Part shown: in pieces, positions 16,934-24,417 of the stretch | Position numbering within the stretch: the stretch's first letter is position 1 | Layout of the letters: each line of letters begins with the position of its first letter | From: Sphingomonas sp. RIT328 | GTDB lineage: Bacteria > Pseudomonadota > Alphaproteobacteria > Sphingomonadales > Sphingomonadaceae | Length of the DNA stretch: 64,000 nt | Direction of reading: 5' to 3' | NCBI RefSeq assembly: GCF_000632225.1 | Contig: NZ_JFYV01000007.1 | Coordinates: 1-64,000 of the forward strand | Notes under the pieces: model-generated | Told to the model about the DNA's origin: nothing | What the model saw: the letters and a program-made list of their open reading frames with translations, nothing else | Database searches by the model: none | Position numbers and translations under genes: made by a program

Positions 16934-17821
16934 ATGACGACGACCCTCTTGCGCTATGTGCAGCCGATGATGGTGGCGGCGGTGCTGTTCGGCTGGGCGG
17001 TCGCGCCCGCCGCGGTGACCGGTAATCCCTGGTCGATCGTCCTCGCGACGTTGCTCACCACCGCGCTGATCCAGGGCCTCGAATGGGTCAGCGAACGGCA
17101 CCGCAGCTGGCGCCTCACCCGGCAGGAGTTCCTCACCGACCTGTTCTACCTGACGCTCAACTATACCGCGATCGCCTGGCTGTCGCGCACGCTCGCCGAT
17201 GCGCCGCTCACCGCCGCCAAACAGGCGCTCGGCATCACCACCGCCTGGGCGATGCACCTGCCGTTCGTGGTCCAGGTCGCGATGGTGATCGTGCTGATCG
17301 AATTCGGCCAATATTGGATGCACCGGCTGATGCACAATCAGGCGTTCTTCTGGTCGACGCACGCGCCGCATCATCATCTGACGCAGCTCAACGCGATGAA
17401 GGGGGCGGTGGGCAATCCGATCGAGCTGTTCCTGATCAGCCTCAGCGTGCTGGCGCTGTTCGACCTGCCGCTCGCCGCGGAGTTCTGCGCGCTCAACATC
17501 CTCGCAATCGTCTCCACCTTCGCGCACGCCAATACGCGCTGCGATCCGCCGCGCTGGTACGCCTATGTCTTCACGACGATCCGCAACCATAGCCTGCACC
17601 ATTCGGTCGGCTATGAGGAGACGCGGTGCAATTACGGCAATTCGCTGATCCTGCTCGACCGCATCTTCGGCACCTATTGCGACGGCGAGGCGGAGGCGGT
17701 GGGGCAGGACGCGCGCCGGCGGCTGACGATCCGCGAGCAGTTCCTGTTCCCGGCGCAACCGCTGATCGCGCGGGCGCGCCGGCGCCGCGACGCCGCGGAG
17801 CAGACCGAAGCCGCGATCTGA
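16934..17821 (+). CDS. Sterol desaturase / fatty acid hydroxylase family protein (second copy)
   Basis: 295 aa paralogue of the gene at 350-1339. It shares the segments FGQYWMHR, THAPHHHLTQLN, KGAVGNPIELFLI and the HSLHHS cluster. The three iron-binding His clusters are intact (HRLMH, HAPHH, HSLHH). Hydrophobic stretches at about 10-60 and 110-130 place it in the membrane. The substrate is unknown. ATG 16934 was chosen because the upstream part of the open frame is antisense-like and a hydrophobic N-terminus begins there. It stands alone, 115 bp after the sulfotransferase, and is followed by a secreted beta-propeller gene. Confidence 0.9.
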   Translation: MTTTLLRYVQPMMVAAVLFGWAVAPAAVTGNPWSIVLATLLTTALIQGLEWVSERHRSWRLTRQEFLTDLFYLTLNYTAIAWLSRTLADAPLTAAKQALGITTAWAMHLPFVVQVAMVIVLIEFGQYWMHRLMHNQAFFWSTHAPHHHLTQLNAMKGAVGNPIELFLISLSVLALFDLPLAAEFCALNILAIVSTFAHANTRCDPPRWYAYVFTTIRNHSLHHSVGYEETRCNYGNSLILLDRIFGTYCDGEAEAVGQDARRRLTIREQFLFPAQPLIARARRRRDAAEQTEAAI

Positions 17822-17851
17822 TCGCCATCGTTGACGGGGGACTATGTGCGC

Positions 17852-18781
17852 ATGACAGCGAAGACGTGGGTGGCAGCAGTGATCTCCGCCTGCCTGATGA
17901 TCGCGCCGGCGCTGGCCGCGACGCCGTCCGCGCGCGTGCTGACCGTGCCGGGCTTTGCCGATTTCCTCGCCGTCGACGGCAAGAGCGTCTGGGCGACCAA
18001 CGTCGGCCGGGTCGAGCGCTGGTCGGTGCACGGCAAGCAGGCGGCGGTGGCGATGGCGCATCCGTGCGGCGCGATGACGATCGCTTATGGCTCGCTCTGG
18101 GTGGCGGATTGCAAGGCGCTGACGCTCAACCGCATCGATCCGAAGACCGCGACGATCACCGCGGTGATCGCCACCGGCATCGCCAATCCCAAGGGCGAAC
18201 TCAACGTCGCCGCCGGGGCGGGCGCGATCTGGGTGGCGAGCGACGCGGGCGGCGTCATCGCGCGGATCGATCCCGCGACCAACGGCGTGACCGCCGCGAT
18301 CCCGGTCAATCCGGACAGTTTCTATCTGGCGTTCGGGGCGGGTGCGCTATGGGCGGTGAGCGGCACCGGCCGCAGCCTGCAACGCATCGATCCCGCGACC
18401 AATACGGTCACCGCGACGGTTGCGCTGGGTCGTGAGCCGGGCTTCCTCGCGGTGGGCGAAGGCGCGGTCTGGGTGCAGGAACAGGGGGACGGCACCGTCG
18501 CGCGGATCGACCCCGCCGGCGCCACGGTGACCGGCCGGGTCAAGGTCGACGAGACGTTGAAATACGGCGATATCGATACCGGCGGCGGCAAGGTCTGGCT
18601 GCGCACCACCGCCGGCCAGACCTTCGTCGTCATCGATGCGCGGACGCTCGCGGTCACTGCGCGGGTCGGCGCGGCGGCGGGCAGCGGCGCGTTGCGCTAC
18701 ACGCGGGCGGGCGTGTGGACGAGCGCGCACGACGCGCACACGCTGTCGTGGTGGAAGAGCCCCAAGTCGATCGGCCGCTGA
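17852..18781 (+). CDS. Secreted YVTN/virginiamycin-lyase-like beta-propeller protein
   Basis: 309 aa with a signal peptide (MTAKTWVAAVISACLMIAPALAA). Six or seven repeated blades follow, each containing a GAIWVAS / GSLWVAD / GALWAVS-type strand and a xRIDPxTxxVTAxI strand. This is the Vgb/NHL-like seven-bladed propeller class. Without the catalytic residues being verifiable, an enzymatic role (streptogramin lyase) should not be assumed. A binding role in the periplasm is as likely. ATG 17852 gives the clean signal peptide; TTG 17831 is an in-frame alternative. It is convergent with the metallo-hydrolase, 11 bp apart. Confidence 0.78.
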   Translation: MTAKTWVAAVISACLMIAPALAATPSARVLTVPGFADFLAVDGKSVWATNVGRVERWSVHGKQAAVAMAHPCGAMTIAYGSLWVADCKALTLNRIDPKTATITAVIATGIANPKGELNVAAGAGAIWVASDAGGVIARIDPATNGVTAAIPVNPDSFYLAFGAGALWAVSGTGRSLQRIDPATNTVTATVALGREPGFLAVGEGAVWVQEQGDGTVARIDPAGATVTGRVKVDETLKYGDIDTGGGKVWLRTTAGQTFVVIDARTLAVTARVGAAAGSGALRYTRAGVWTSAHDAHTLSWWKSPKSIGR

Positions 18782-18792
18782 CCGCGGCGCGA

Positions 18793-19722
18793 TCAGCGCG
18801 GCTTGGGATCGATGGGGTAGACGATGAAATCGGCGTGGCGATCGATCGCCGGCGGCGTCGCGGCCGCATCCACCGCCGCGTCGAGCTCCGCGATCGCCGT
18901 CGGCGGCAGCGCCAGACCATGTTCGGACGGATGCGTCGCGGCCTGCATCGGATAGTCGCGCCCCGGCGTCGTCGTCATCTCGATATGCGCGCCGAGCAGG
19001 GCGCGGATCGGATGCGTGCGGGCGAAGGCGACGAGCCGGTCGGCGCTGGCGCGGAAGACGGCGAAACGGTCGCGCGGCACGTAGAGGCGGCCCGGATAGA
19101 GCATGTCGCCCGAGAAGAGCAGCCGCGTGCGCGCGTCGTAGACCATGATATGCGCGGATTCGTGCCCCGGTGTCGGCAGGATCGCGAGCGGACGGCCGCC
19201 GAGGTCGTAATGGCCGATCGTCCGGGGCCAGTCGCGAACCGCGAAGACGGCGGCGACCTGTTCGGGGGCGAGGCCGACGATCTGCGTATCCGGGCGGTCG
19301 CGGAATTCGTCGTCGCCGGCGTGATGATCGCCATGACCGTGCGAATGCGCGACGATCAGGCGGATCGGCCGGTCGCCATGGCGCCGGCGCCAGTCGGCGA
19401 TAAGTCGGTCGACGACGGGCCGGATGCGCAATCCGCCGGCACCGCTGTCGATCAGCAACGCGCGGTCGCGTCCGAACAGGAGGTAGAGGAACGGCGCCTC
19501 GAAATTGGTGCGCACCGACTGGCGGATCACGACGGTGTCGGCGTCGATGCGCTGCACCTGCGTTTCGGACTCGCCCGGCGTGGTGCCGTCGATCCAGGGC
19601 GCAAATGACGGCCCGCCGGGCGCCGCCGCGCCGAGCGTCAGCCACGCCGCAGTGGCGAGCACGAGCACCCGACGGACCGAAGGCCCGACCGGTCTGCTAA
19701 ACAAGGCTGACGAAGGCATCAT
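18793..19722 (-). CDS. Secreted metallo-beta-lactamase-fold hydrolase
   Basis: 309 aa with an N-terminal hydrophobic export signal (RVLVLATAAWLTLGAAAP). The MBL zinc motif is HSHGHGDHH, with His126, His128, His130, Asp132 and His133. Further ligands appear in PTPGHESAH, FSGDML and GAHIEM. This is a complete dinuclear-zinc hydrolase set. The subclass (lactonase, lactamase or other ester/phosphoester hydrolase) cannot be set from these motifs. It is a single gene on the minus strand, convergent with the beta-propeller gene, with the UrcA gene upstream. Confidence 0.85.
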   Translation of the reverse strand: MMPSSALFSRPVGPSVRRVLVLATAAWLTLGAAAPGGPSFAPWIDGTTPGESETQVQRIDADTVVIRQSVRTNFEAPFLYLLFGRDRALLIDSGAGGLRIRPVVDRLIADWRRRHGDRPIRLIVAHSHGHGDHHAGDDEFRDRPDTQIVGLAPEQVAAVFAVRDWPRTIGHYDLGGRPLAILPTPGHESAHIMVYDARTRLLFSGDMLYPGRLYVPRDRFAVFRASADRLVAFARTHPIRALLGAHIEMTTTPGRDYPMQAATHPSEHGLALPPTAIAELDAAVDAAATPPAIDRHADFIVYPIDPKPR

Positions 19723-19754
19723 CCCGTCAGCCTAGGCGGAGCGATCCGCGCGGC

Positions 19755-19777
19755 CATGGGGCGTTTGACGGAGCCGG
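19755..19777 (+). repeat. Left copy of a 23-bp inverted repeat pair
   Basis: CATGGGGCGTTTGACG (19755-19770) recurs exactly on the opposite strand at 20682-20697. Similarity extends to 23 bp with two mismatches. The two copies bracket the UrcA gene and the small secreted-protein gene. Confidence 0.7.
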
Positions 19778-19791
19778 GATGCGGCTCCGTC
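19767..19791 (-). terminator. Strong hairpin after the UrcA gene
   Basis: A perfect 10-bp stem GACGGAGCCG / CGGCTCCGTC with a 5-base loop, beginning 6 bp after the minus-strand UrcA stop. It is well placed to end UrcA transcription. There is no T-run after the stem, so intrinsic termination is plausible but not certain. Confidence 0.55.
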
Positions 19792-19797
19792 GACGCC

Positions 19798-20127
19798 TCA
19801 GCGCATCGCCAGCTGCGTGCCGTGCGCCTCGCCGCGCGCCGCGGTCGCGGCGGCGATGCGGGTGCGGATGTCGGCGATCACGTCGGCACGGCATTCGCGC
19901 GCCTGCGCACCGAGCGCGAGATGGACGCTGCTCAGCTTCTCGCCGCAGACCGTGCTGGCGACCTGATCCATCCGGATCGCCAGCCGCTGCTGGCCGTCGA
20001 CGGTGGTCAGATCGAGCCCGCGCAGGTTGAGCACGGCGCTGTCGGCCGAGAAGGGGTTGCCGCCGGGTGCGGCGAGGGCCGGCGTGGCCGCCAGAACAGC
20101 GGCGAGCGCCGCGACACCGAGTTTCAT
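19798..20127 (-). CDS. UrcA family secreted protein
   Basis: 109 aa. The signal peptide is KLGVAALAAVLAATPALA. The mature part has the UrcA pattern: LNLRGLDLTTVDGQQRLAIR followed by two Cys spaced as in the family (VCGEK and ARECR). UrcA proteins are small periplasmic proteins found mainly in sphingomonads and relatives. Their function is not established. ATG 20127 is preceded by AGGAG 6 bases upstream; ATG codons at 20130, 20133 and 20142 are in frame. The gene lies between 23-bp inverted repeats and is followed by a hairpin. Confidence 0.82.
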   Translation of the reverse strand: MKLGVAALAAVLAATPALAAPGGNPFSADSAVLNLRGLDLTTVDGQQRLAIRMDQVASTVCGEKLSSVHLALGAQARECRADVIADIRTRIAAATAARGEAHGTQLAMR

Positions 20128-20236
20128 CATCATCTCCTGCATTCGGGCCTGTCGCTCTTCCGGCAACACGGTCGCATGAATGTAGGAGTGATGGTGCCCG
20201 TCGACAAGCACCCGGCCGCCGCCACCGCGGCGCGGA

Positions 20237-20605
20237 TCAGTGGGCGGCGATGACCAGCGAGGCGAGCTCCAGCCGGCCGCCGAGCGATCCGGGCGGCAGG
20301 GCCACGGTCGCGGTGCGCGCCTGATCGTCGTCGCCGTCGGCAAAGGTGATCGGCACCGCATAATGGCGCGTGATCGGCCAGCTCCGGGCGGTCGCCAGCG
20401 GCACGACGATCCGCCAGCGGCGTCCACCCTCGACGGCGAGCGCTCGCCCGCCGATCCGCACCGGGGTGGCGGCATCGGCGCGCTCCCCCGACAGGCGCAG
20501 GCAGGTCTCGGTGCCGCAATGCACCAGCGTCGCACGCGGCGCTGCCGCCGCGGCAGAGGGCAGGGCAGCGACGGTCGCCGCAAGCAGGAAGAGCCGGATC
20601 GCCAT
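20237..20605 (-). CDS. Small secreted protein of unknown function
   Basis: 122 aa with a Sec signal (MAIRLFLLAATVAALPSAAA). The mature part contains two closely spaced Cys (HCGTETCLRL) that could form a disulfide. A beta-rich region ends in LPPGSLGGRLELASLVIAAH. No family was recognised. It precedes the UrcA gene on the same strand (109-bp gap), and both genes sit between the two inverted repeat copies. Confidence 0.65.
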   Translation of the reverse strand: MAIRLFLLAATVAALPSAAAAAPRATLVHCGTETCLRLSGERADAATPVRIGGRALAVEGGRRWRIVVPLATARSWPITRHYAVPITFADGDDDQARTATVALPPGSLGGRLELASLVIAAH

Positions 20606-20645
20606 GGGTCCTGGCTAGCGCGACACGCGGCACGGCGGCATCCGC

Positions 20646-20690
20646 CGTTTGACGTAGGCGGAGCGGACGATCGGCCGGTTACGTCAAACG
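20646..20690. promoter_or_regulatory. 11-bp arm inverted repeat in divergent intergenic region
   Basis: CGTTTGACGTA (20646-20656) and TACGTCAAACG (20680-20690) are perfect inverted arms with a 23-bp spacer. They lie between the minus-strand small secreted gene and the plus-strand TonB receptor. The spacing would suit a dimeric regulator binding two half-sites, or an RNA hairpin. Confidence 0.5.
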
Positions 20691-20697
20691 CCCCATG
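20675..20697 (-). repeat. Right copy of a 23-bp inverted repeat pair
   Basis: This is the opposite-strand copy of 19755-19777, with 21 of 23 positions identical and the first 16 identical. It overlaps the right arm of the 20646-20690 dyad. Confidence 0.7.
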
Positions 20698-20810
20698 TCG
20701 GTTCGCCGCCAATATCCACACTCTGCTGCACACGCGAACGGCCCGATCGGGACGCCGGCACAGACCGGCAAAGCCTCGGCGGCCGTTGGTTTTGTGACAA
20801 GGGGGCGTTG

Positions 20811-23246
20811 ATGGCAGTAGGTTTTTCCCGCGCAGGCTTGATGGGCGCGACCGCGCTGATGAGCATCCTCAGCGCGCCGGCGCTGGCGCAGGAGGCGCCG
20901 GCGAATGCTGCGGGGGGGGCGGACCCGTCGATCGTCTCGGACGCGAACGACATCGTCGTCACCGGCAGCCGGCGGCGGACGACGTTGCAGGACGCGCCGA
21001 TCAACATCAGCGCCGTCTCCGCCGAGACGATCCAGACGCAGCGGCTCGACGACATCCGCTCGCTCGCCTCCTTCACGCCGGGCGTCACCGTCGCCGACAC
21101 CGGCCCGGGCTCGACCGGCGCGATCATCCTGCGCGGCATCGCCTCGGGCGACACCAGCGTGGGCGGCGCAGACAGCGGCAATGCGGTCGGCGTCTATCTG
21201 GGCGAAGTGCCACTCTACCTCGACTTCAAGCTGATCGACGTCGCGCGCGTCGAGGTGCTGCAGGGGCCGCAGGGCACGCTCTACGGTCTCGGCACGCTCG
21301 CCGGTGCGGTGCGCTACATCCCCAACCGTCCGGAGACCGACCGGATCACGATCGACGCGCACGGCCGCGGCTATGCCCAGTCGCATTCGGGGGATTTCGG
21401 CGCGCTCGGCGACGTCGCGATCAACGTGCCGATCGTCAAGGACCACATCGCCTTCCGCACCTCGACCGGCTATTACGACAATGCCGGCTTCATCGATTAC
21501 AATTACCTGCTTCAGCAGCCCGGCGTGTCGGACCCGCAGCCGGGCCGCGCGGCGACCGGCGCGGCCGCATCGCTGGGCAGCAACGCCGATTACGGCGCCA
21601 ACTTCACGCGCAGGCGCGACGTCAATTACGAACACACCTTCACCACGCGCAACCAGTTGCTGCTCGAGGTCAATCCCGACATCAAGGCGTATCTCACCTA
21701 CGCGCATCAGACGACCAAGACCGGCGGCCGTCAGGCGAATGGCGCGGGCGTGCTCGGCACCGGCGATTACGAAGGCCCGTGGCGCTATCTGGAACCGGTC
21801 GACCGCCGGGCCGATCTGTTCTCCGCCGAATTCAACATCAACCTCGGCCGGATCGCGCAGCTGGTCAGCACCACCGCCTATACCAAGCAGCATATCACCA
21901 GCACCGACGACAATACCGATCTGCTGCTCGACCTCGATTACGGCTATGAGGCGTTCCCGCAATTCTCCTCCTATGCCAACAATGAACAGCGCTACCGGCA
22001 GTTCAACCAGGAGGTACGGATCGTCTCCGCGCATGGCGGGCCGTTCAACTGGGTGATCGGCGGCTTCTACAACCGGCTCAAGTTCGGCAGCACGCGCAAC
22101 GAATATACGCCCGGCTTCGCCGCCTTCGCCGGCATCAACCGGCCCGACGACCTCGAATATATCTCGCTGGTCAACAGCAAGACGACCGAGAAGGCCGCCT
22201 ATGGCGAAGGCACGCTGCACCTGACCCAGGCGTGGCAGGTCACCGGCGGCATCCGCTATTTCAAATATGACGCGAGCGTCGAGGGCGGATCGGACACGCC
22301 GCTGTTCGGCGGCGGCCTGACGCGCATGCCCTATCCGTCGACCACGATCGCCGCGAGCCGCATCCGCACCGGCGATACCGCCAAGGACGGCGTGGTGTGG
22401 AAGGGCAATACCTCGTACAAGTTCAGCGAGAACCTGCTCGCCTATTTCACCTATTCGACCGGTTATCGCGTCGGCGGCGTCAACCGCGTCGTCCCCTGCA
22501 TCCAGCCGCTGCCCGCCGGCCAGAACCTCTGCGCGCTGCCCAATGAGCTGGTCTACGGCCCGGACCGCACGCGCAACAAGGAAGTCGGCGTCCGCGCCAG
22601 CCTGTTCGACAAGAGGCTGCAATTCACCGTCGACGGCTATGAGATCAACTGGACCGGCGTGCAGGTGCCGAGCCAGACGGTCAACGGCGCGATCGGCATC
22701 ACCGTCAACGGCGCCGACGCCGTGTCGCGCGGCTTCGACGTCCAGACGACGGTGCGGCCGGTGCGCAACCTGTCGCTGACCGGCACCTATTCCTATGTCG
22801 ACGCGCATCTGACGCAGGATGTCGCCGGCCTCGTCGTCAGCCAGGGGGTGCGCTACGATGCCTTTGCGGGCGATCGCCTGCCCGGATCGGCGAAGAACAG
22901 CGGCAGCCTGCAGATCAACTACACCTATCCGCTCGGCGACGGCCGCCGGATCGAGGCGAATTGGGCGTCCGTCTATCGCGGCGGCATCTATTCGCGCGTC
23001 GGCCTGCGCGGCAACGGCGAACGCATCCCCAGCTATGTGACGCACGGCGCGTCGTTGAACTACGTCACGTCGCAATATGAGTTCGGCCTGTTCGCCGACA
23101 ATATCTTCGACAAATATGCGGTGACCGCGATCAGCAACGACATATCGTCGTACAATCAGGTGCGCACCGATGTCGTCGAGCGCTATTACGCGCGCGGGGT
23201 GCTGACGCCGCGGCGCGTCGGCGTCGAATTCCGCCTTCATTATTGA
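20811..23246 (+). CDS. TonB-dependent receptor
   Basis: 811 aa outer-membrane receptor. It has a signal peptide ending ALAQ near residue 27, then a TonB-box/plug start (DIVVTGSRRRTTLQDAPI). Plug signatures are DDIRSLASFTPGVTV and VEVLQGPQGTLYGLGTLAGA. A long beta-barrel follows, ending in an aromatic-residue strand (VEFRLHY). It imports a substrate too large for porins using TonB energy. Related sphingomonad receptors take up plant-derived or aromatic compounds as well as siderophores. ATG 20811 follows an AGGGGG site. A ferredoxin gene begins 80 bp downstream. Confidence 0.93.
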   Translation: MAVGFSRAGLMGATALMSILSAPALAQEAPANAAGGADPSIVSDANDIVVTGSRRRTTLQDAPINISAVSAETIQTQRLDDIRSLASFTPGVTVADTGPGSTGAIILRGIASGDTSVGGADSGNAVGVYLGEVPLYLDFKLIDVARVEVLQGPQGTLYGLGTLAGAVRYIPNRPETDRITIDAHGRGYAQSHSGDFGALGDVAINVPIVKDHIAFRTSTGYYDNAGFIDYNYLLQQPGVSDPQPGRAATGAAASLGSNADYGANFTRRRDVNYEHTFTTRNQLLLEVNPDIKAYLTYAHQTTKTGGRQANGAGVLGTGDYEGPWRYLEPVDRRADLFSAEFNINLGRIAQLVSTTAYTKQHITSTDDNTDLLLDLDYGYEAFPQFSSYANNEQRYRQFNQEVRIVSAHGGPFNWVIGGFYNRLKFGSTRNEYTPGFAAFAGINRPDDLEYISLVNSKTTEKAAYGEGTLHLTQAWQVTGGIRYFKYDASVEGGSDTPLFGGGLTRMPYPSTTIAASRIRTGDTAKDGVVWKGNTSYKFSENLLAYFTYSTGYRVGGVNRVVPCIQPLPAGQNLCALPNELVYGPDRTRNKEVGVRASLFDKRLQFTVDGYEINWTGVQVPSQTVNGAIGITVNGADAVSRGFDVQTTVRPVRNLSLTGTYSYVDAHLTQDVAGLVVSQGVRYDAFAGDRLPGSAKNSGSLQINYTYPLGDGRRIEANWASVYRGGIYSRVGLRGNGERIPSYVTHGASLNYVTSQYEFGLFADNIFDKYAVTAISNDISSYNQVRTDVVERYYARGVLTPRRVGVEFRLHY

Positions 23247-23325
23247 TCCGCCGCTCGACGGGTGCCGTCCGCCCCGCGGGCGGCGGCATCCCGCAGACCC
23301 GCGACACAGCCAAGACCAGGACCCC

Positions 23326-23643
23326 ATGACCCGATTGATCGTCACGACGCGCGAGGGGGAAACCCGCGCCCTTGAAACCGCGCCCGGCCTCTCCGTGATG
23401 GAGGTGATCCGCGAGGCGGGGATCGACGAACTGCTCGCGCTGTGCGGCGGTTGTCTGTCCTGCGCCACCTGCCACGTCATCGTCGACCCCGCCGACGCCG
23501 CGCGTCTCGCCCCCGCGAGCAGCGAGGAAGAGGATCTGCTCGACGGTCTGGACGACCGCGCACCGACATCGCGGCTCGCCTGCCAGATCCCCTTCGACGC
23601 CCGGCTCGACGGCCTGCGCGTGACGATCGGGGCGGAGGCCTGA
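23326..23643 (+). CDS. [2Fe-2S] ferredoxin, adrenodoxin/putidaredoxin type
   Basis: 105 aa. Cluster ligands fit the C-x5-C-x2-C...C pattern: Cys40, Cys46, Cys49 and Cys86. An additional Cys43 sits inside the loop (CGGCLSCATCH). Ferredoxins of this type pass electrons from a ferredoxin reductase to a P450 or Rieske oxygenase. No oxygenase of either kind is adjacent. A matching reductase lies far away at 53497-54720. It follows the TonB receptor in the same direction, so it may belong to that transcript. Confidence 0.92.
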   Translation: MTRLIVTTREGETRALETAPGLSVMEVIREAGIDELLALCGGCLSCATCHVIVDPADAARLAPASSEEEDLLDGLDDRAPTSRLACQIPFDARLDGLRVTIGAEA

Positions 23644-23830
23644 CCGGCTGACCGCGGTCGGACCCGTCGCACCGGAGCCGTCGGTGAACGGCGTCGCAGC
23701 GCCGATTTTCGACGTGCCTCCCGGCGGATCGGCGCATAGCCTGTGGCGCGACCGCTTCCTCGCCCGGCCGGGCGGGCAGAGGGTCGGATCAAGCGACAGG
23801 GCGGACCGCCCGGCGATGGAGAGGACGGAT

Positions 23831-24391
23831 ATGACCGAAGGCGATATATTTGCCGTGCCGGCCGCGATGGAGACGGCGGTGTCGCGGCGGCATCTGGTGG
23901 CGGGCTCGCTCGGCGTCGGCGCAGCGCTCGCCGCGCCGGCGCTCGCGGCGCAGACGCCGGGACGGACCGCGCCGCTGACGAGCATCGGCCTCGACCTCGC
24001 CTATGAGGCGATCGTGACGCTCGGCCCGGTCGAACAGGTCGGGATCACCCCGGTCGGCAAGCGCGTGCGCATCCCGATCACCGGCGGCACCTTCGCCGGC
24101 CCGCGGCTGTCGGGCACCATCCTGCCGGAGGGGATGGACTGGCAGGTGGTGCGCAGCGACGGCTTCACGATGGTCGAGGCGTCGTACCTGATGCGCGAGG
24201 CGGACGGCACGCTCATCCACATCTATAACAAGGGACTGGCCGGCAAGGATTATGTCCGCACGACGCCGGTGTTCGAAGTGCCGATGGGCAAGCATGGCTG
24301 GCTTAACCAGTCGGTGTTTCTCGGTATGATCGGCCCGGTTTCCGAACGCCGCGATCCGGCGGTGCGGATCACCGTCTACCGGGTCGCCTGA
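23831..24391 (+). CDS. DUF3237 domain protein with twin-arginine-like signal
   Basis: 186 aa. The N-terminus carries SRRHLVAGSLGVGAALAAPA, which resembles a Tat signal. It is followed by a DUF3237 domain (GITPVGKRVRIPITGGTFAG, LSGTILPEGMDWQVV, GFTMVEASYLMREADGTLIH). DUF3237 is a small beta-barrel family often found near aromatic or ester catabolic genes; its reaction is unknown. ATG 23831 has GGAGAGGA just upstream. It lies 26 bp before the tannase-type esterase and is probably cotranscribed with it. Confidence 0.82.
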   Translation: MTEGDIFAVPAAMETAVSRRHLVAGSLGVGAALAAPALAAQTPGRTAPLTSIGLDLAYEAIVTLGPVEQVGITPVGKRVRIPITGGTFAGPRLSGTILPEGMDWQVVRSDGFTMVEASYLMREADGTLIHIYNKGLAGKDYVRTTPVFEVPMGKHGWLNQSVFLGMIGPVSERRDPAVRITVYRVA

Positions 24392-24417
24392 ACCGGGTTT
24401 CGCGAGAGGAGCTTGCC

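Noticed and set aside
20679-23792. 1037-residue minus-strand reading frame opposite the TonB receptor
   Set aside because: It lacks domains and is Arg/Asp/Val-rich as expected for the antisense of GC-rich codons. The plus-strand TonB receptor explains the region fully.
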